Part shown: positions 11,604 through 23,300 of the stretch, in pieces
Position numbering within the stretch: the first letter of the stretch is position 1
Layout: every line of letters starts with the position of its first letter
Source of the DNA: Nilaparvata lugens
Taxonomy: Eukaryota > Arthropoda > Insecta > Hemiptera > Delphacidae
NCBI RefSeq assembly: GCF_014356525.2
Contig: NC_052505.1
Location: 8,124,171-8,188,170 of the forward strand
DNA: 64,000 nucleotides
Reading direction: 5' to 3'
Position numbers and translations under genes: made by a program
Notes under the pieces: generated by a model
What the model was told of the DNA's origin: nothing
The model's input: the letters and a program-made list of their open reading frames with translations, nothing else
Database searches by the model: none

Positions 11604-11928
11604 TTAGACCAGTTATAGAATAGACACGCCCCATTGTATATTCATACTGGAAGTCGTAAGAATATCGTGACGTCAGCATCGGATAGAAAAAATCTGTAGA
11701 GTTTGTTTACATCGTTTTCTATTTCTATTTCAGCGAGAGTTCACCATTTCCATGGATAATAATTTACTTTCATCTAAAATAGACACAATCAGCTATGGAA
11801 AACAATGTAAACAAACTCTGCAGGAAAAGTTTTCTATCTGATGCTGACGTCATGATCTGGTGACATGAAAGTAAACTTTGGCTTCAGAGGCTAGACTTCC
11901 CAACGTGTCTATTCTATGACTAATTTAA
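11604..11928. mobile_element. MITE-like foldback, about 325 bp, upstream of Arl13b start
   Basis: Long imperfect inverted repeat: AGTTATAGAATAGACAC at the left pairs with GTGTCTATTCTATGACT at the right, and inner arms containing GACGTCAGCATC and AGAGTTTGTTTACAT pair with their complements. The centre is about 11,760. No coding capacity. Lies 214 bases upstream of the ARL13B start codon, so probably in or next to its promoter or 5' UTR. Confidence 0.8.
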
Positions 11929-12261
11929 GGTTCACATCGAATCGTAGCGTACAAGTTAATCAAGTTTTGAAATGTAAAATTGCTCGATGAGAGAGTAGAC
12001 GTTATAAAGTTATCCGATAACTTTAGTTCAAAGTGTGAATTAACAGTATTTTAATAGATTGCTGGTTGAATTGGTTTGAAAATTTATTTTGTTACTGCAA
12101 ACACGACTACCGGTTGAGTTGGGGTTGCACTAACAAAAAGAACTGACCAAAGCAGTTTGATGAAGAGACCCAAGTACTACTTACAATAGTCTCTGGCATA
12201 TTATTTTTTGATGGATTCTTCATAAAAAGCAGGTTCTTGGAAAGTATAATATTTGAATAAA

Positions 12262-12345
12262 TCGCAGTAGCAGAAGTCTTCGGGATGGATTACAGCATTT
12301 AATTGGCATTTTCGTTTAATAATGATTATATTAAAACTCAATGTT
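12262..12345 (+). mobile_element. SINE 3' fragment
   Basis: Shares GCAGTAGCAGAAGTCTTCGG and the following TTACAGCATTTA...ATTTTCGTT...AATAAT sequence with the 3' half of the SINE at 19,608-19,830. No tRNA-like head is visible upstream, so this is a truncated copy. Confidence 0.65.
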
Positions 12346-12956
12346 AACCATTAATCAGTCACTAATCTTTCTAAAATTATGAATAATAATTATTATTTAA
12401 AATATTGAAATATTCTGGTTGAATAAAGCTCTTATTAAATAAAATCATACAGAGGTATTAATACCTATGGCATTGCTGTATAAAATGTTATGATTGTGAT
12501 CTAGGGTGTCATTCATATAAGTGATAACTTATGAAATCAAAAGTGCGAGTATTTCAAATTTTCATTCTTTATTATCAAATAGACGTTATGTCAAAAGTGC
12601 ATTAACAAAATGCATGAATTGCTCCTTTCGATCCATATAATATTATTTAATAATATTAACATATTGCCATTTTAAATCCAAAACTCAACCTCCCTCACCT
12701 TTCCTTCTCACCTTTAAAACCTTGAGTTCAACATTTCAAACCTTTTAAATTTTTATACACTAGTAAAATTTAAATCTTGCAGATCTGGGGCACTCCCGTA
12801 TCCTACTTGAATGCATACAGCTGGTGTAGTACAGTCAAGGAAGGGTTATAGAGGAAAAAGTTTGGAAGAAGATTTTTTACCCTGCAGATCAGGGTCAGAG
12901 AACCTGTTTAGGTTAGTAAGGGATGAGGGTAGGGGTGGTTCAAAGAAAACATTTTT

Positions 12957-13140
12957 ACTTTCCTTGCCCTATTACCATAGTAAAAGACTTCCGTCTTCGT
13001 GTGTCTTCAGGGTTATTGTCCTGTCACTAGCTGGCTAAGATCTTTGAATAGTAGACTAAACTTGAGATGCGCGTGAACACTAGCGTCAGGTGATAAATTT
13101 TCATAACGGCAAGGAAAGTTGTGTTAGTGTGCCACACCAG
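12957..13140 (+). mobile_element. Family H repeat, short internally deleted copy
   Basis: Starts ACTTTCCTTGCCCTATTACC after a T-run and ends with GGCAAGGAAAGTT, a GTGTG...CACAC hairpin and CCAG followed by ATTTTT. Lacks the (TG)n core of the full copy and sits head-to-tail immediately before it. Confidence 0.75.
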
Positions 13141-13146
13141 ATTTTT

Positions 13147-13266
13147 ACTTTCCTTGCCCTATTACCTAGGAAAGTGTAGTCTATTGCTTTCCGAAAAAAA
13201 TTGAGGTACCCCAATTTCTATATGTTTCAAGGTCCCCTGAGTCCAAAAAATTGGTTTTGGGTATTG

Positions 13267-13303
<37 letters not shown>

Positions 13304-13972
13304 TGTGAGTGTATAAGTGTCTGTGTACACAATATCTCATCTCCCAATTAACGGAAAGACTTGAAATTTGGAACTTAAGGTCCTTACACTATCAGGATCC
13401 GACACGAACAATTTCGATCAAATGCAATTCAAGATGGCGGCTAAAATGGCGAAAATGTTGTCAAAAACAGGGGTTTTCGCTATTTTCTCGAAAACGGCTC
13501 CAACGATTTTGATCAAATTCATACCTAGAAAAGTCATTGATAAGCTTCATCAACTGCCACAAGTCCCAAATCTGTAAAAATTTCAGGAGCACTGCACCAT
13601 CTATGCAAAGTTTGATTTTAGATTCCCAATTATCAGGCTTCAGATACAAATTAAACAAAAAATTTCAAGTGGAAAAGATTGAGCTAAAAAATCTCTACAA
13701 TTTTGATGTTCAGTAACATTTTCACCTAAAATTGAAAATAAGCTCCAAATTCGAGAAAATAAGATTATTCAATTGCAAACTGTTGGCAACTGTTGATTCT
13801 ATTGAATCATTCACTATGAAGAGATAGCAGACTTTGTGTGTCTGCAGCGTTATTATCCTGTCACCAGCTGGCTCAGATCTTAGAAAAGTAGACTTGAGAT
13901 GCGCGGGAACACTAGCGTCAGATCAATTTTCATAACGGCAAGGAAAGTTATTGTGTGAGTGTGCCACACCAG
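13147..13972 (+). mobile_element. Family H repeat, full-length copy with (TG)n core
   Basis: Starts ACTTTCCTTGCCCTATTACC, contains (TG)16 at 13,269-13,300, then a conserved body (GGATCCGAC..., AAGATGGCGGC, TTCTCGAAAACGGCTCCAAC). It ends with the inverted 12-mer GGCAAGGAAAGT, a short hairpin and CCAG plus a T-run. The same layout recurs at 60,375-61,407 and, reversed and partial, at 45,357-46,020. Short open frames in it are low-complexity (Thr-His repeats) and not evidence of a gene. Confidence 0.8.
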
Positions 13973-16900
13973 ATTTTTTGGTTGGTTCTTGTAATTAATT
14001 ATTATATAACTTGAAAACTTCAAAATACAGCTGATGTTCTTCAATTTTCTAAAGATAATCATGCAATATAAATATTTATTTTTATATGATTTTTTCAACA
14101 AGCCTGTAACTTACTAGTATGTTTATGCTATTTGACAATAAATAGTATGTTTTTGAAATTTTTTTTATTATTTGCAGATTCAAACCTCCTCTTGCAGGTG
14201 CTTTCTGATTTCTAGTTACGCACAACTATACAAATAGGATGCTGCTAAGAGAATTGTATGTTTCTCGCTTGGCCGTTATCAATGTCGCCGATATGCGCTG
14301 TTACTAACGAACCTAACCTCCATATTTTTTAGGTATTCTTTTATACAAAATAAATAAGTCGTTAAAATGTTGATGTAATATTTTCATAATTGCTGTATCT
14401 GATATCTGCCTCATCTGATTTATACAGTTATAGTAATTATCTATCTTTGTCGACTTGGTAACATTGTGACTGGAGATATAATTTCCACTTCTATTCAATG
14501 AGACCTCAACTATTCTTTAAAACATTTTTGACGTGTGCTAAAACGCATTGTTACAATTTCTACATTGTTAAAAAAACAATCTGGCAACAGAGCAAAGCAA
14601 GAAAGAGATAGCGCTATCCGCTTTGTTGAATGATAGACAAGGATAGCAATACAATTGCTAATTAAACACTGCCATTATAGCGTGGACTTCACTATAGCAG
14701 TTCGTCGTGAAAAAGTGAAATAGATTAGTATGAAAATGAAATTAAAATAACACTGGATAATTAATATCCTACAACATAGCTGACTGAATTTGCATAATTT
14801 CCATATAACGTTGGTTGGCCTAATTGACGTTTTACTGTAAATTCAGGACAAGTGTCATATAATAACATACAAAGCAGACAACTGAGAAATAAATTGTAGT
14901 CATAACCATCACTATACTGTCCACATGCTACATTATCTCCAACATGATATCCAATAATAATTATTGTAAAATAAACACCACCTCCAAATCCATAATCATC
15001 ACTGATTAAACAATATTATGAGGTGAAGTTTCGATATTTATATGGAATAACAATTAATTCAAGTTACTTTGTAGCCTATTTTTGATTATAATACTGTGTT
15101 CCGTACTTGATCACTCTATATTTCATACAGCAGTATTTCTCTAGCTGATCTATTTCTCCAGCCCTGTCAAGAATTCAACATGCAGATCGATAGCTTGCGG
15201 ATACTATAACTGGATTTCTACATTAATAGGCTTAATATCAAAATCCGTGTCTGCTGAATATTTCCCCCACGAGTTCTCTCTCTCACTCAGTCCAGCCGAG
15301 TGAGTACGAATATTCTCATTAGAACGCATGGCAACATGAAATGAATATTTACGCTGGTCTGGACACGAACTCTCAAACTCGTATGTGGAAACCTGTATCT
15401 ATGTATATTGAGCGACTCAAATTATTTTACATGTTACTATTTCTAGTACCTACATTATTCTTGACCAATCAATGTATGAGAAAATATATGAAATCTAGAT
15501 TGAGGCTGACAAGAAACAATATTAAGCTGTTAAGGAAAATCTAATATTGGGGAAAAATTAGCTGCCAATAAAAACGCCGTACCTATTGATATCTGCAATT
15601 TGAAATACAATATGAAAATATCAATATCAAGCCGTCTCTGTTATTTTATAACTCATTCGATTTCCGAAATACTTCTCTCAATATCCGAAGTACAATCATA
15701 TCAATCTCAAGCAGTGTCTGGTGTTATTCGATAGCTTCTCCGATTTCCCTGTAGAAGAAGAATAGAAATTTGGAAACCTAACTCGGTTTCAAATATTGGG
15801 TTTTAGGAGTAACTCCATTTAACTTGTCATTTTGTTTGGTGAAGTTTGAACAGCGAATTCGGGAGCTCATTTCATTAAGTTGCCGGGGATATTCTCTACC
15901 CTTTTGCTTCCTGTCGTCTACTACTACTTTTGAAGTGGGAAGGTGGAGAAGAACACTGAGGTTTTACCGTAGCCTATTAAAACTGGGGCAAATTCAATTT
16001 GCTTGCTGAGTGCTGCTGGTGACTGCTACTGCTGCTGCTGCTGCTGCTTCTCACTCCTCGCTGCTAAACCGGTCTTCAAAACAATGCGTTTTCCATTCCA
16101 AAGTAAGATCCGTGATATCTCTAATTAGCAGTCAAGATTAGACGGTTTATCTCCGTTTCTCTGTTGGGTGAGGCTGTGCAATAAATCTCCAATATAATTA
16201 TGTTCCAAAATTCTTGTCCTTTGCAAATATCAAACTATTGAAGTTACACATTTAAAATGTGAGAAAAATTATCTGATTGATATTATCACTATATAGTATG
16301 AATCATAATAAAAGTATCCTGTAAGCATTATTGAATAGCTGTATCAAACTGATAGACTATAATAGATTATACTTATTTCTGATTCTTTAAGATTCATTCA
16401 AGAAGAATGTATTTCTTGTATATCCTTCTGTCTTGTCAACAGCTATAGAAAAAGTACTACAGCTAAAATTCAATATGTTCTCTTTTTAAATTATCGTATC
16501 TATAATTTACCTGAATTTACATAAATGATGTCGATTTTGAAAATTATTTACTTTCAGTATACATTCAATTTATTGAGAATAGTGTCAAAAATCAGTGCCA
16601 AGTCAGCGCCATCCAGTGTCACTGCCACATCATTTCTGTGTGGATTGGGCCTAAAAATGTGCAGAATACTGAACAAAATAGTATCCATTATCGCCTCTGG
16701 TATTGTGCATAATATGGTTACAATTATCTACATATTTTGTGTACTTAAAATTTTTGATCCCAAAAAGGAAATAAAATTATTTTTCTATTGGGCTATTCTT
16801 AGATTTTATCCTCATTAGATTTTATCAAATTTTTCCATGAAATCGTGTAACAATGAGATAAAATAATAACCTTTCCAATTCTAATTTCCTTATTATCTGC

Positions 16901-17200
16901 CTTTCCACTACACGAGACCAATGACGCACCAGTCCTCAATAATTACAGTTCAATTCAGATACTAACCCATACATTGGGGAACACTCTCCCTCCAAGAATT
17001 TTAATGTTGCAGTCTGCGTCAAAACCCCCACTGTTGGTACCCCTGCTGCAGAAATCTCATTCTTGCAGTTCAAAATCTTCTCTATAATTTCGAAGTGCTA
17101 ATCCTATTTTAATAATGTTGATGGAGAAAAAAGGAGTAGTACTTTGGATTTGGTTCTTTTTAAAAGAGTGTTCTTATCGCAGTCAGTGAATCTGATTTTT
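13973..17200. other. Gene-free AT-rich stretch
   Basis: No exon or ORF with recognisable protein similarity. Slightly GC-richer islands occur at 15,240-15,320 and 15,850-16,080, the latter with (CTG)n at about 16,018-16,048. They could be untranslated exon or promoter sequence but nothing establishes this. Confidence 0.5.
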
Positions 17201-19430
17201 TTCTTCAATAGCTTACCTATGTTCAACTCACGGTTTAAGTGACTGTTCCTCCACCTTGGTACAAGGCTTCAAGTCAAGAACGTTCGTTATTCTTGTGTCG
17301 GTCATTCCGGCTGGAATACCTTCTTGAAGCTTAAGGCTAGTGAGATGTAAGAAGAAGGGTATATTGTCTCCCCTTTCTGGAAGCTGATGAGAGTTGCTCA
17401 AGTTGGCTGAGCTTCCACAAAGTATGAGCGGCTGACCCTGGCTCAGGTGTCCTGTGTGTGCAACCAAGATTGAGCTCCGACACTTGACATTCTGATTGAA
17501 AAATGATAGTGTGGCAAGAGCGCACCCACCAATCTAGAGAGTGAGAAGTTTCAGTTGTGAGGGATGCGAGCCGTGGAATATTTCGGAAATTGATGTTTCA
17601 GACATGAATTCCATTAACGGAGGAGGCGGCTACGGAAACTGCGGTGGAAATTGCTGGCGCTTTTGCTGAGATCGATACAGACCAATAGAGGAGGTGCATA
17701 GAAAGCGCTACGGGATTTCACTGAAGCAATTCAAAAGTCTTATTTACACAAAAAAAAAACCTGTACAGTTGAACGGAAGAGCTCTTCCCTACAGCCTTTA
17801 CGATTTTTCATCTCCTAAATTTTGTGATACATTGCTCATGAACAATTCTGAGAAACAAGTCATCAAACTGAGAAATTCTATCAATTCGTATATGATGTGA
17901 TAACATCTTCAAACTTTAATTGTTCAATTGAAATGAGAGCTGTGAACACCAATCAGGCTCTGGAAAGCACGAATCAAAATAATTATTCATACAATACCTT
18001 GCATAATAATCCCATAATTTGTATAAATAATACCTATTCATTTCTCTATACAAAGCAACTGAGACTTCCTCATTCAAAAAGAGACTAATTTCACAGTGAA
18101 CAATTGTTCTTATTTGTACTGGTATTATCTTGTTGTTATGATACCAATCAGACTATAAAAATGACATATCACTGCAGTAGAAATATGAACTATTCGGTGA
18201 TAGGTGATTCAGTGACACGCCATTTGGATTAGCAATGTTCCACTCTAACATTTTCTCTGCTGGAGGAATGTGTAGGTGTGTACTTAATGGGTGTAGCTGT
18301 AGGTTAGTTCACTAATTCAATCTAATTAATAGAATTATTGTTCTATTTATTGTTTCAGAATCTATTAAGTTTACTCAATAATAGAATTGTATTATTTAGA
18401 TTCTGATCATTTTCTAGGCCTGGGGAATAACTGAGTATTTTTGTGCTCAGTAGTTTAGTTCACTGATTCAATCATTCATAGAATTGTATTATTCAGATTA
18501 TGATCATTTTCAAGGCTTCGAAAATAAGTATTACAGAGTGTTTGTGTAGGCTGAGACCATATCTGACAACCTCACACCCACATCTGATCATAGTAGAAGT
18601 AGAGGCATCAAGAGAATCCTTGATCTTTGATTTCCAGATTCCAGACTTGAGCTTAGACGACAGTTTAATAAGTGATGGTGCTCCTTCAAGCTGACGTGGT
18701 TACATTTTCATGAAGCCGAGAGAAGAATGCTGGAACTCGGCACTACTAAGAGTGGAAGCTTCACTGTTATTAAGGACAGACTACTGTATCTGTAATGTCG
18801 ACTCGAGTGGTGAATGATACCCAGTGACGGATCCAATTCATCACCAACGCTGTGATTGATGGAGTCGGCTCTTATATTGGGAGCAGTTGACCACCACACA
18901 TCTTCGGTCTGTTTGCCAGCCAATTCCGACAACCGTCTTTCTCCTTTTCTCATCTCATACTCGATTACACAGATGGATGAGGAGACAGATAAGACTCAAC
19001 AATAAAACTTGCAATACTGGTTGTGATTTATAGATATCGCTAAGGTTAATGACGCTATTGATAATTTGGTTGTATTGATGGAGATGTTGTTGTATTTATC
19101 CATAATTGAAAGAATAAGTCGTTGATGTTGTCAATACCACTCGTTTTCCTGTTAATAACAATTATTAAAATCAGTTCAACTGAAGATGTGGCAGGTGTTT
19201 CCATGAAACCTGGTTCTGTAATGTGAGTTGATTTTGAACTAGAATAGTGATATTGGCAACATCAACGTCTTATTATTTAAATTTCACTATTGATAATAGG
19301 TTAACAACATCCATACATTAGTGAATTTCTCAAGAAGAAGGATTAACAAGTGGGACATGCAAGAATGTGGGAATGTGAGAGAGTAGATTTATGAAATTGT
19401 TTACTAAGCAGCTAAACACTTATATTTTTA
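17201..19430. other. Gene-free stretch with local duplication
   Basis: 17,228-17,670 and 18,700-18,960 are GC-richer with short open frames on both strands but no recognisable domain. A degenerate direct duplication of about 65 bp lies at 18,390-18,455 and 18,478-18,540 (ATAGAATTGTATTATT followed by GATCATTTTC). Confidence 0.5.
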
Positions 19431-19561
19431 CAGATGGAATTGGATAGAGAATGCATTTATTCAAAAGTTGATTAATATATAATTATTATTTAACGAAAAT
19501 CCTAAATAAATGCTGTAAATGCTGTAATTTGAATAAATGCATTCTCTATTTAATTCCATCT
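19431..19561. repeat. Foldback containing reversed SINE tail
   Basis: CAGATGGAATTGGATAGAGA and following bases pair with the complement ending at 19,561 (arms about 35 bases). Between the arms, 19,482-19,523 is the reverse complement of the SINE 3' segment found at 19,777-19,820. Confidence 0.75.
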
Positions 19562-19607
19562 GTGAACTGGTTGGCCGCTATGGCTTCGTATAAAATGAGC
19601 GCTGCTA

Positions 19608-19830
19608 TCCAGAGATTGTCAGTTTGGTGTAAGGGTAAGCATTCCTGACTGGCAATTGGGAGGTACCGGGTTCGATTCCCGGGCTGGTAAATAATTTTTG
19701 GATAGTGGTTCTCATCGAATTTCCATCTAGCTGTTAACCCTGTTGTCAATGTCTGCAGTAGCAGAAGTCTTCGGTGTGATTTACAGCATTTATTTAGGAT
19801 TTTCGTTAAATAATAATCATAAACACTAAT
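19608..19830 (+). mobile_element. tRNA-derived SINE
   Basis: A tRNA-like head has an A-box-like TTTGGTGTAAGGGTAAGC at 19,623-19,640 and a B box GGTTCGATTCC at 19,669-19,679 inside a good T-stem (CCGGG/CCCGG). It is followed by an unrelated tail ending near TTCGTTAAATAATAATCAT. The bases that should pair as the acceptor stem do not, so it is not a functional tRNA gene. The 3' part recurs at 12,262-12,345. Confidence 0.8.
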
Positions 19831-20249
19831 AATATTTACATTGCTGAGGTTTTCACTAACAACAAATGAATAATTATTCTAATTGAAGCAATCAATACTA
19901 ACATATTATTGATTTTCCATGTAGCTTGATATAGGTTCACGGTAGTCTGTATTGAGAAAAAATCCAATCAAGGTCAGGCAGATTCTCAAATTCTTTTTTA
20001 TGTTAATTCTTCTTGTTGAATTTTGCTAGCTAATCCCGGAAATACATAAACAATACAAGTTCATATTTGTATTTACTACTTTGTCAAAAACACATACCAG
20101 TTTGCCGGCCAGGATAGCCGTTACGACTAAGTAACGACTTTAGTACCTAATCTAAACAAGATTACTAAAGTCTCATCATTGTTAAAGTCCCAATTCTACT
20201 CTTTTTTGAATGGACCTAATCAATAAATTTATTTCAATATCATAAAGGC

Positions 20250-20345
20250 TTTACACTTTTCAGTCAGAACCCGGTCGTGGGTTCGAATCCTGTTGGTAGA
20301 TATGGACGTATTATGTACATAATGTGTGTACATTATGTACACTTA
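20250..20345 (+). mobile_element. tRNA-like SINE relic
   Basis: Contains a B box and T-stem-like GTGGGTTCGAATCCTG preceded by AAGGCTTTACACTTTTCAG, a tRNA-like arrangement, but no intact tRNA fold. It ends in a perfect 11-base-arm hairpin at 20,315-20,340 (GTACATAATGT with a 4-base loop). Confidence 0.55.
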
Positions 20346-23300
20346 CTGCTTACCACGCACAAGCAGAAAGGTAATTTGAGCATTATCCACAATTATAAAA
20401 ATTGCTCCTGTTGTAGGCTTTTGCTTTTATAATTATATGTTCTAGAAGGAAATTAAAATACAATGTCCAATTCATTATAATTATCGATTCTCCGCTGATG
20501 AACAGTGATTAGTAATATTCAAGATTATCATGTCTCAGGAAACAAAAGATGCTTGAGCATACTATATTGATTGCACACAATATCCAATGGATCAAGTCTG
20601 ATCATGATAGAGTTGATATGCAAATAGAATAGAGCGATTGAAGAAAATTCGAATATGTAACAGTTATAAGTGCTCTTTTTGAGAAAAACTAATTCCTTAC
20701 TACTTGGACTTTCCCGATCGCACTTCTCAGCCAAGTCTCTAGTGAATCTGAGGGACAAGAGACGGATCTTCAAGGAAGTTGAAAAGTTTCCAAGACTCCA
20801 AAACTTTTTTGGCGTTCTTATGAGGAACGATTCTTTCAACACTCCGGTTTTCCAACTGAGTCTTGAGAATTCCATTCCAATTTTTCCGCCAAGTAAAGCG
20901 GCTACTGCACGCTACGAAAACATTTTGTTTAAGAGATTTCATGTGATTTCAGCTAGAAAACGTCTTTGCGATAATTTTACTTATTTTTGGACTAGTATCA
21001 AGTGTCTGCTTGGTTCAAACATTTCTTTTAACTTAGAAAGTGTTTCTCGTTTCATGTATTATCTGTTCTCAATGAATGGTTCATAAAAAGGCTTGAAATA
21101 CGAGTAAAATTGAAGACAAAAGATGAATTAAGATTAATGTATTGTAATTGAGGCTGATGCTCATTTGCGTAGATGATAATAAATTATAATGAAAGATAAT
21201 AGAGGATAGAATGATGATGAAAGGTGGATAGATCTATAGTTTTAGGGTTAGGAACCTTCAGAAAGTGATTTAAAATTTCCATAGCTGTCTGTTATCAATT
21301 CTAAACCAGATAAGTTACTCTCTCAACAAAATAACTGATAGCACAGCGTTCATCTCAAAAATGCAAGTAGAGGATTTTGCCTCTGAAAACAACAGCTTTC
21401 TTCAAATTTCTGTACAAAATATCGTGTTCACTATTCAGAGTCTCACATTAGTGAGTTTACGCCTTTTGGTTGTAAGTAAGAAGCAATTAATTCTTCTCAT
21501 TGTAAAACGGTATCCCCAAGATAAATATCGGGATAATTCAAGTATATTCAATCAATATTACATTCAATTGATTGATGAAGTTGTTCAGTTGCTGAGAGTA
21601 AGACATCATTAAGTTATCAACAAGAAGGGAGTTTAAACTCACATCTCCATGTCAAACGCAGATTCAACAAACAAATAAGGGAAGCCGCCCTCGAGAGCAA
21701 ATAGCTCTTCAACCACATCAAATAGTTGAGATAGTCTAACCATCAACTGAGACGTCTCTTAGAAAGCGCAGCATGCTTACCTGTGAACAATCATCAGAGT
21801 TCAAGTTAATTGAATCTTATGAGCTGAAAGTTTGTAGATAACTCTTCTTATGGATATGGGATGATTATGGATGAAAACATTCAATAATAATGTGGCATAT
21901 TGGATAATGAGACTTTATAAGAGATGAATCCGTAGTAATATATTTTTGATATCTGCCCTCCCAATGATGCCAATGTTCGTCTGTGCTTCAGAAATTTCTT
22001 GTATACATTGTTTGTTGTGGAATCCACGTATCTGCAAATGAGCCATTGGCAATTGAAAAATTCGAAATGAATAAAATGTTTATTTCCCAAAAAACTAAAA
22101 CTACAACATCAAAAACACAAAAAATTAGATAAATTACAATATTACATACAATAGTTAGTTATAAAACATCTTATGTGTCCTCTAATTGTTTAGATTTTTC
22201 TGGAGAGATGTCTTAGATTTTTCTTTAGAAATAGGAGATGCAACTGGGCAACTGTTCTCCAAATATCATGAAAGCATGAAGGAGGGATAAAAACTAATAG
22301 TTTTATATTCAAAAAAATTTTCGTTCTCACCTTGCTGTAGTAGAATCTGTTTGTCTAATGAGTTTGATTACCATACAGAGCTCTCCAGTTTGTATTATAA
22401 AACACTCAACAATCAATTTTCTATTTTTCGACCGAATTTGACTTATGATACATGATTTTGAACCGCCTTGACGAGTCGAGAAAAATGAAGTGTAGTACGA
22501 TGAGATCCAGCCATTGTGTCAAAAGCTATGTGTTTGAAAGTTTGATTCATGAGGTGTCCTTAACTCCTTATGCGCGCCTCTCCACTGGGAAATACTGAAA
22601 TTGAATGTATCTAACGGGTGACTCTCATAACATAATCTCATGAGCTTAGGCTATAGCATTGAGCGAAATATCACTGTGAGGATAATTTAGTTGGTGTTGA
22701 TGGTTGAAGCTTAAAATTAGGTGTTTACAAGGAGCATTGTTGTCAGGTTCACCTGGAAATCTATGTAAGATAGAGCCTTCTATCTTGTCTCAGATTGTAG
22801 AGCACAAAATCACACCCAGAGGGACTTTGAATCACACATCTAAATGGTGAAAATCCGAAGATATTGTTGTTCAAAAACTAAAATTCATCAAAGTTGATTT
22901 TTTCTTATAAAATTCCACTCATTTTTGAAAAATCATAGTTCTTTACTCATTGGAGAGAGACAGCTCCGAATGATAACATTCTATTCAGAATTTTATAATT
23001 CAGAAAAAGGTACTGCAAATTTTTTTGTCCGATTACTGGATTTGGCGGAAATAGCTGAAAAATGAAAAATTAACCAAAAATACGAGGTTTTTAGGCCCCC
23101 TTGTATCTAGCACAAAGAAAATTTTGCATGAAAAAATTGGTTCTGGACTTCTCTCATGTATCCAAATAACATTTAAAAAAATCAGAAATACAATATACAT
23201 TGCAAGCACACCCCCTTTTTCATGTCTATATCGACTGGACTAAGAGGGCAGAGCTACCATTTGTTTTGATTTTTGACTCACCTGTCAAAAATAGCGACTA

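Noticed and set aside
19608..19690. tRNA gene
   Set aside because: B box and T-arm are good but no acceptor stem pairs and the sequence continues into a shared SINE tail.
20528..21086. Candidate exon of a receptor-like gene
   Set aside because: Comparable open frames on both strands, no recognisable family motif, no convincing splice sites.
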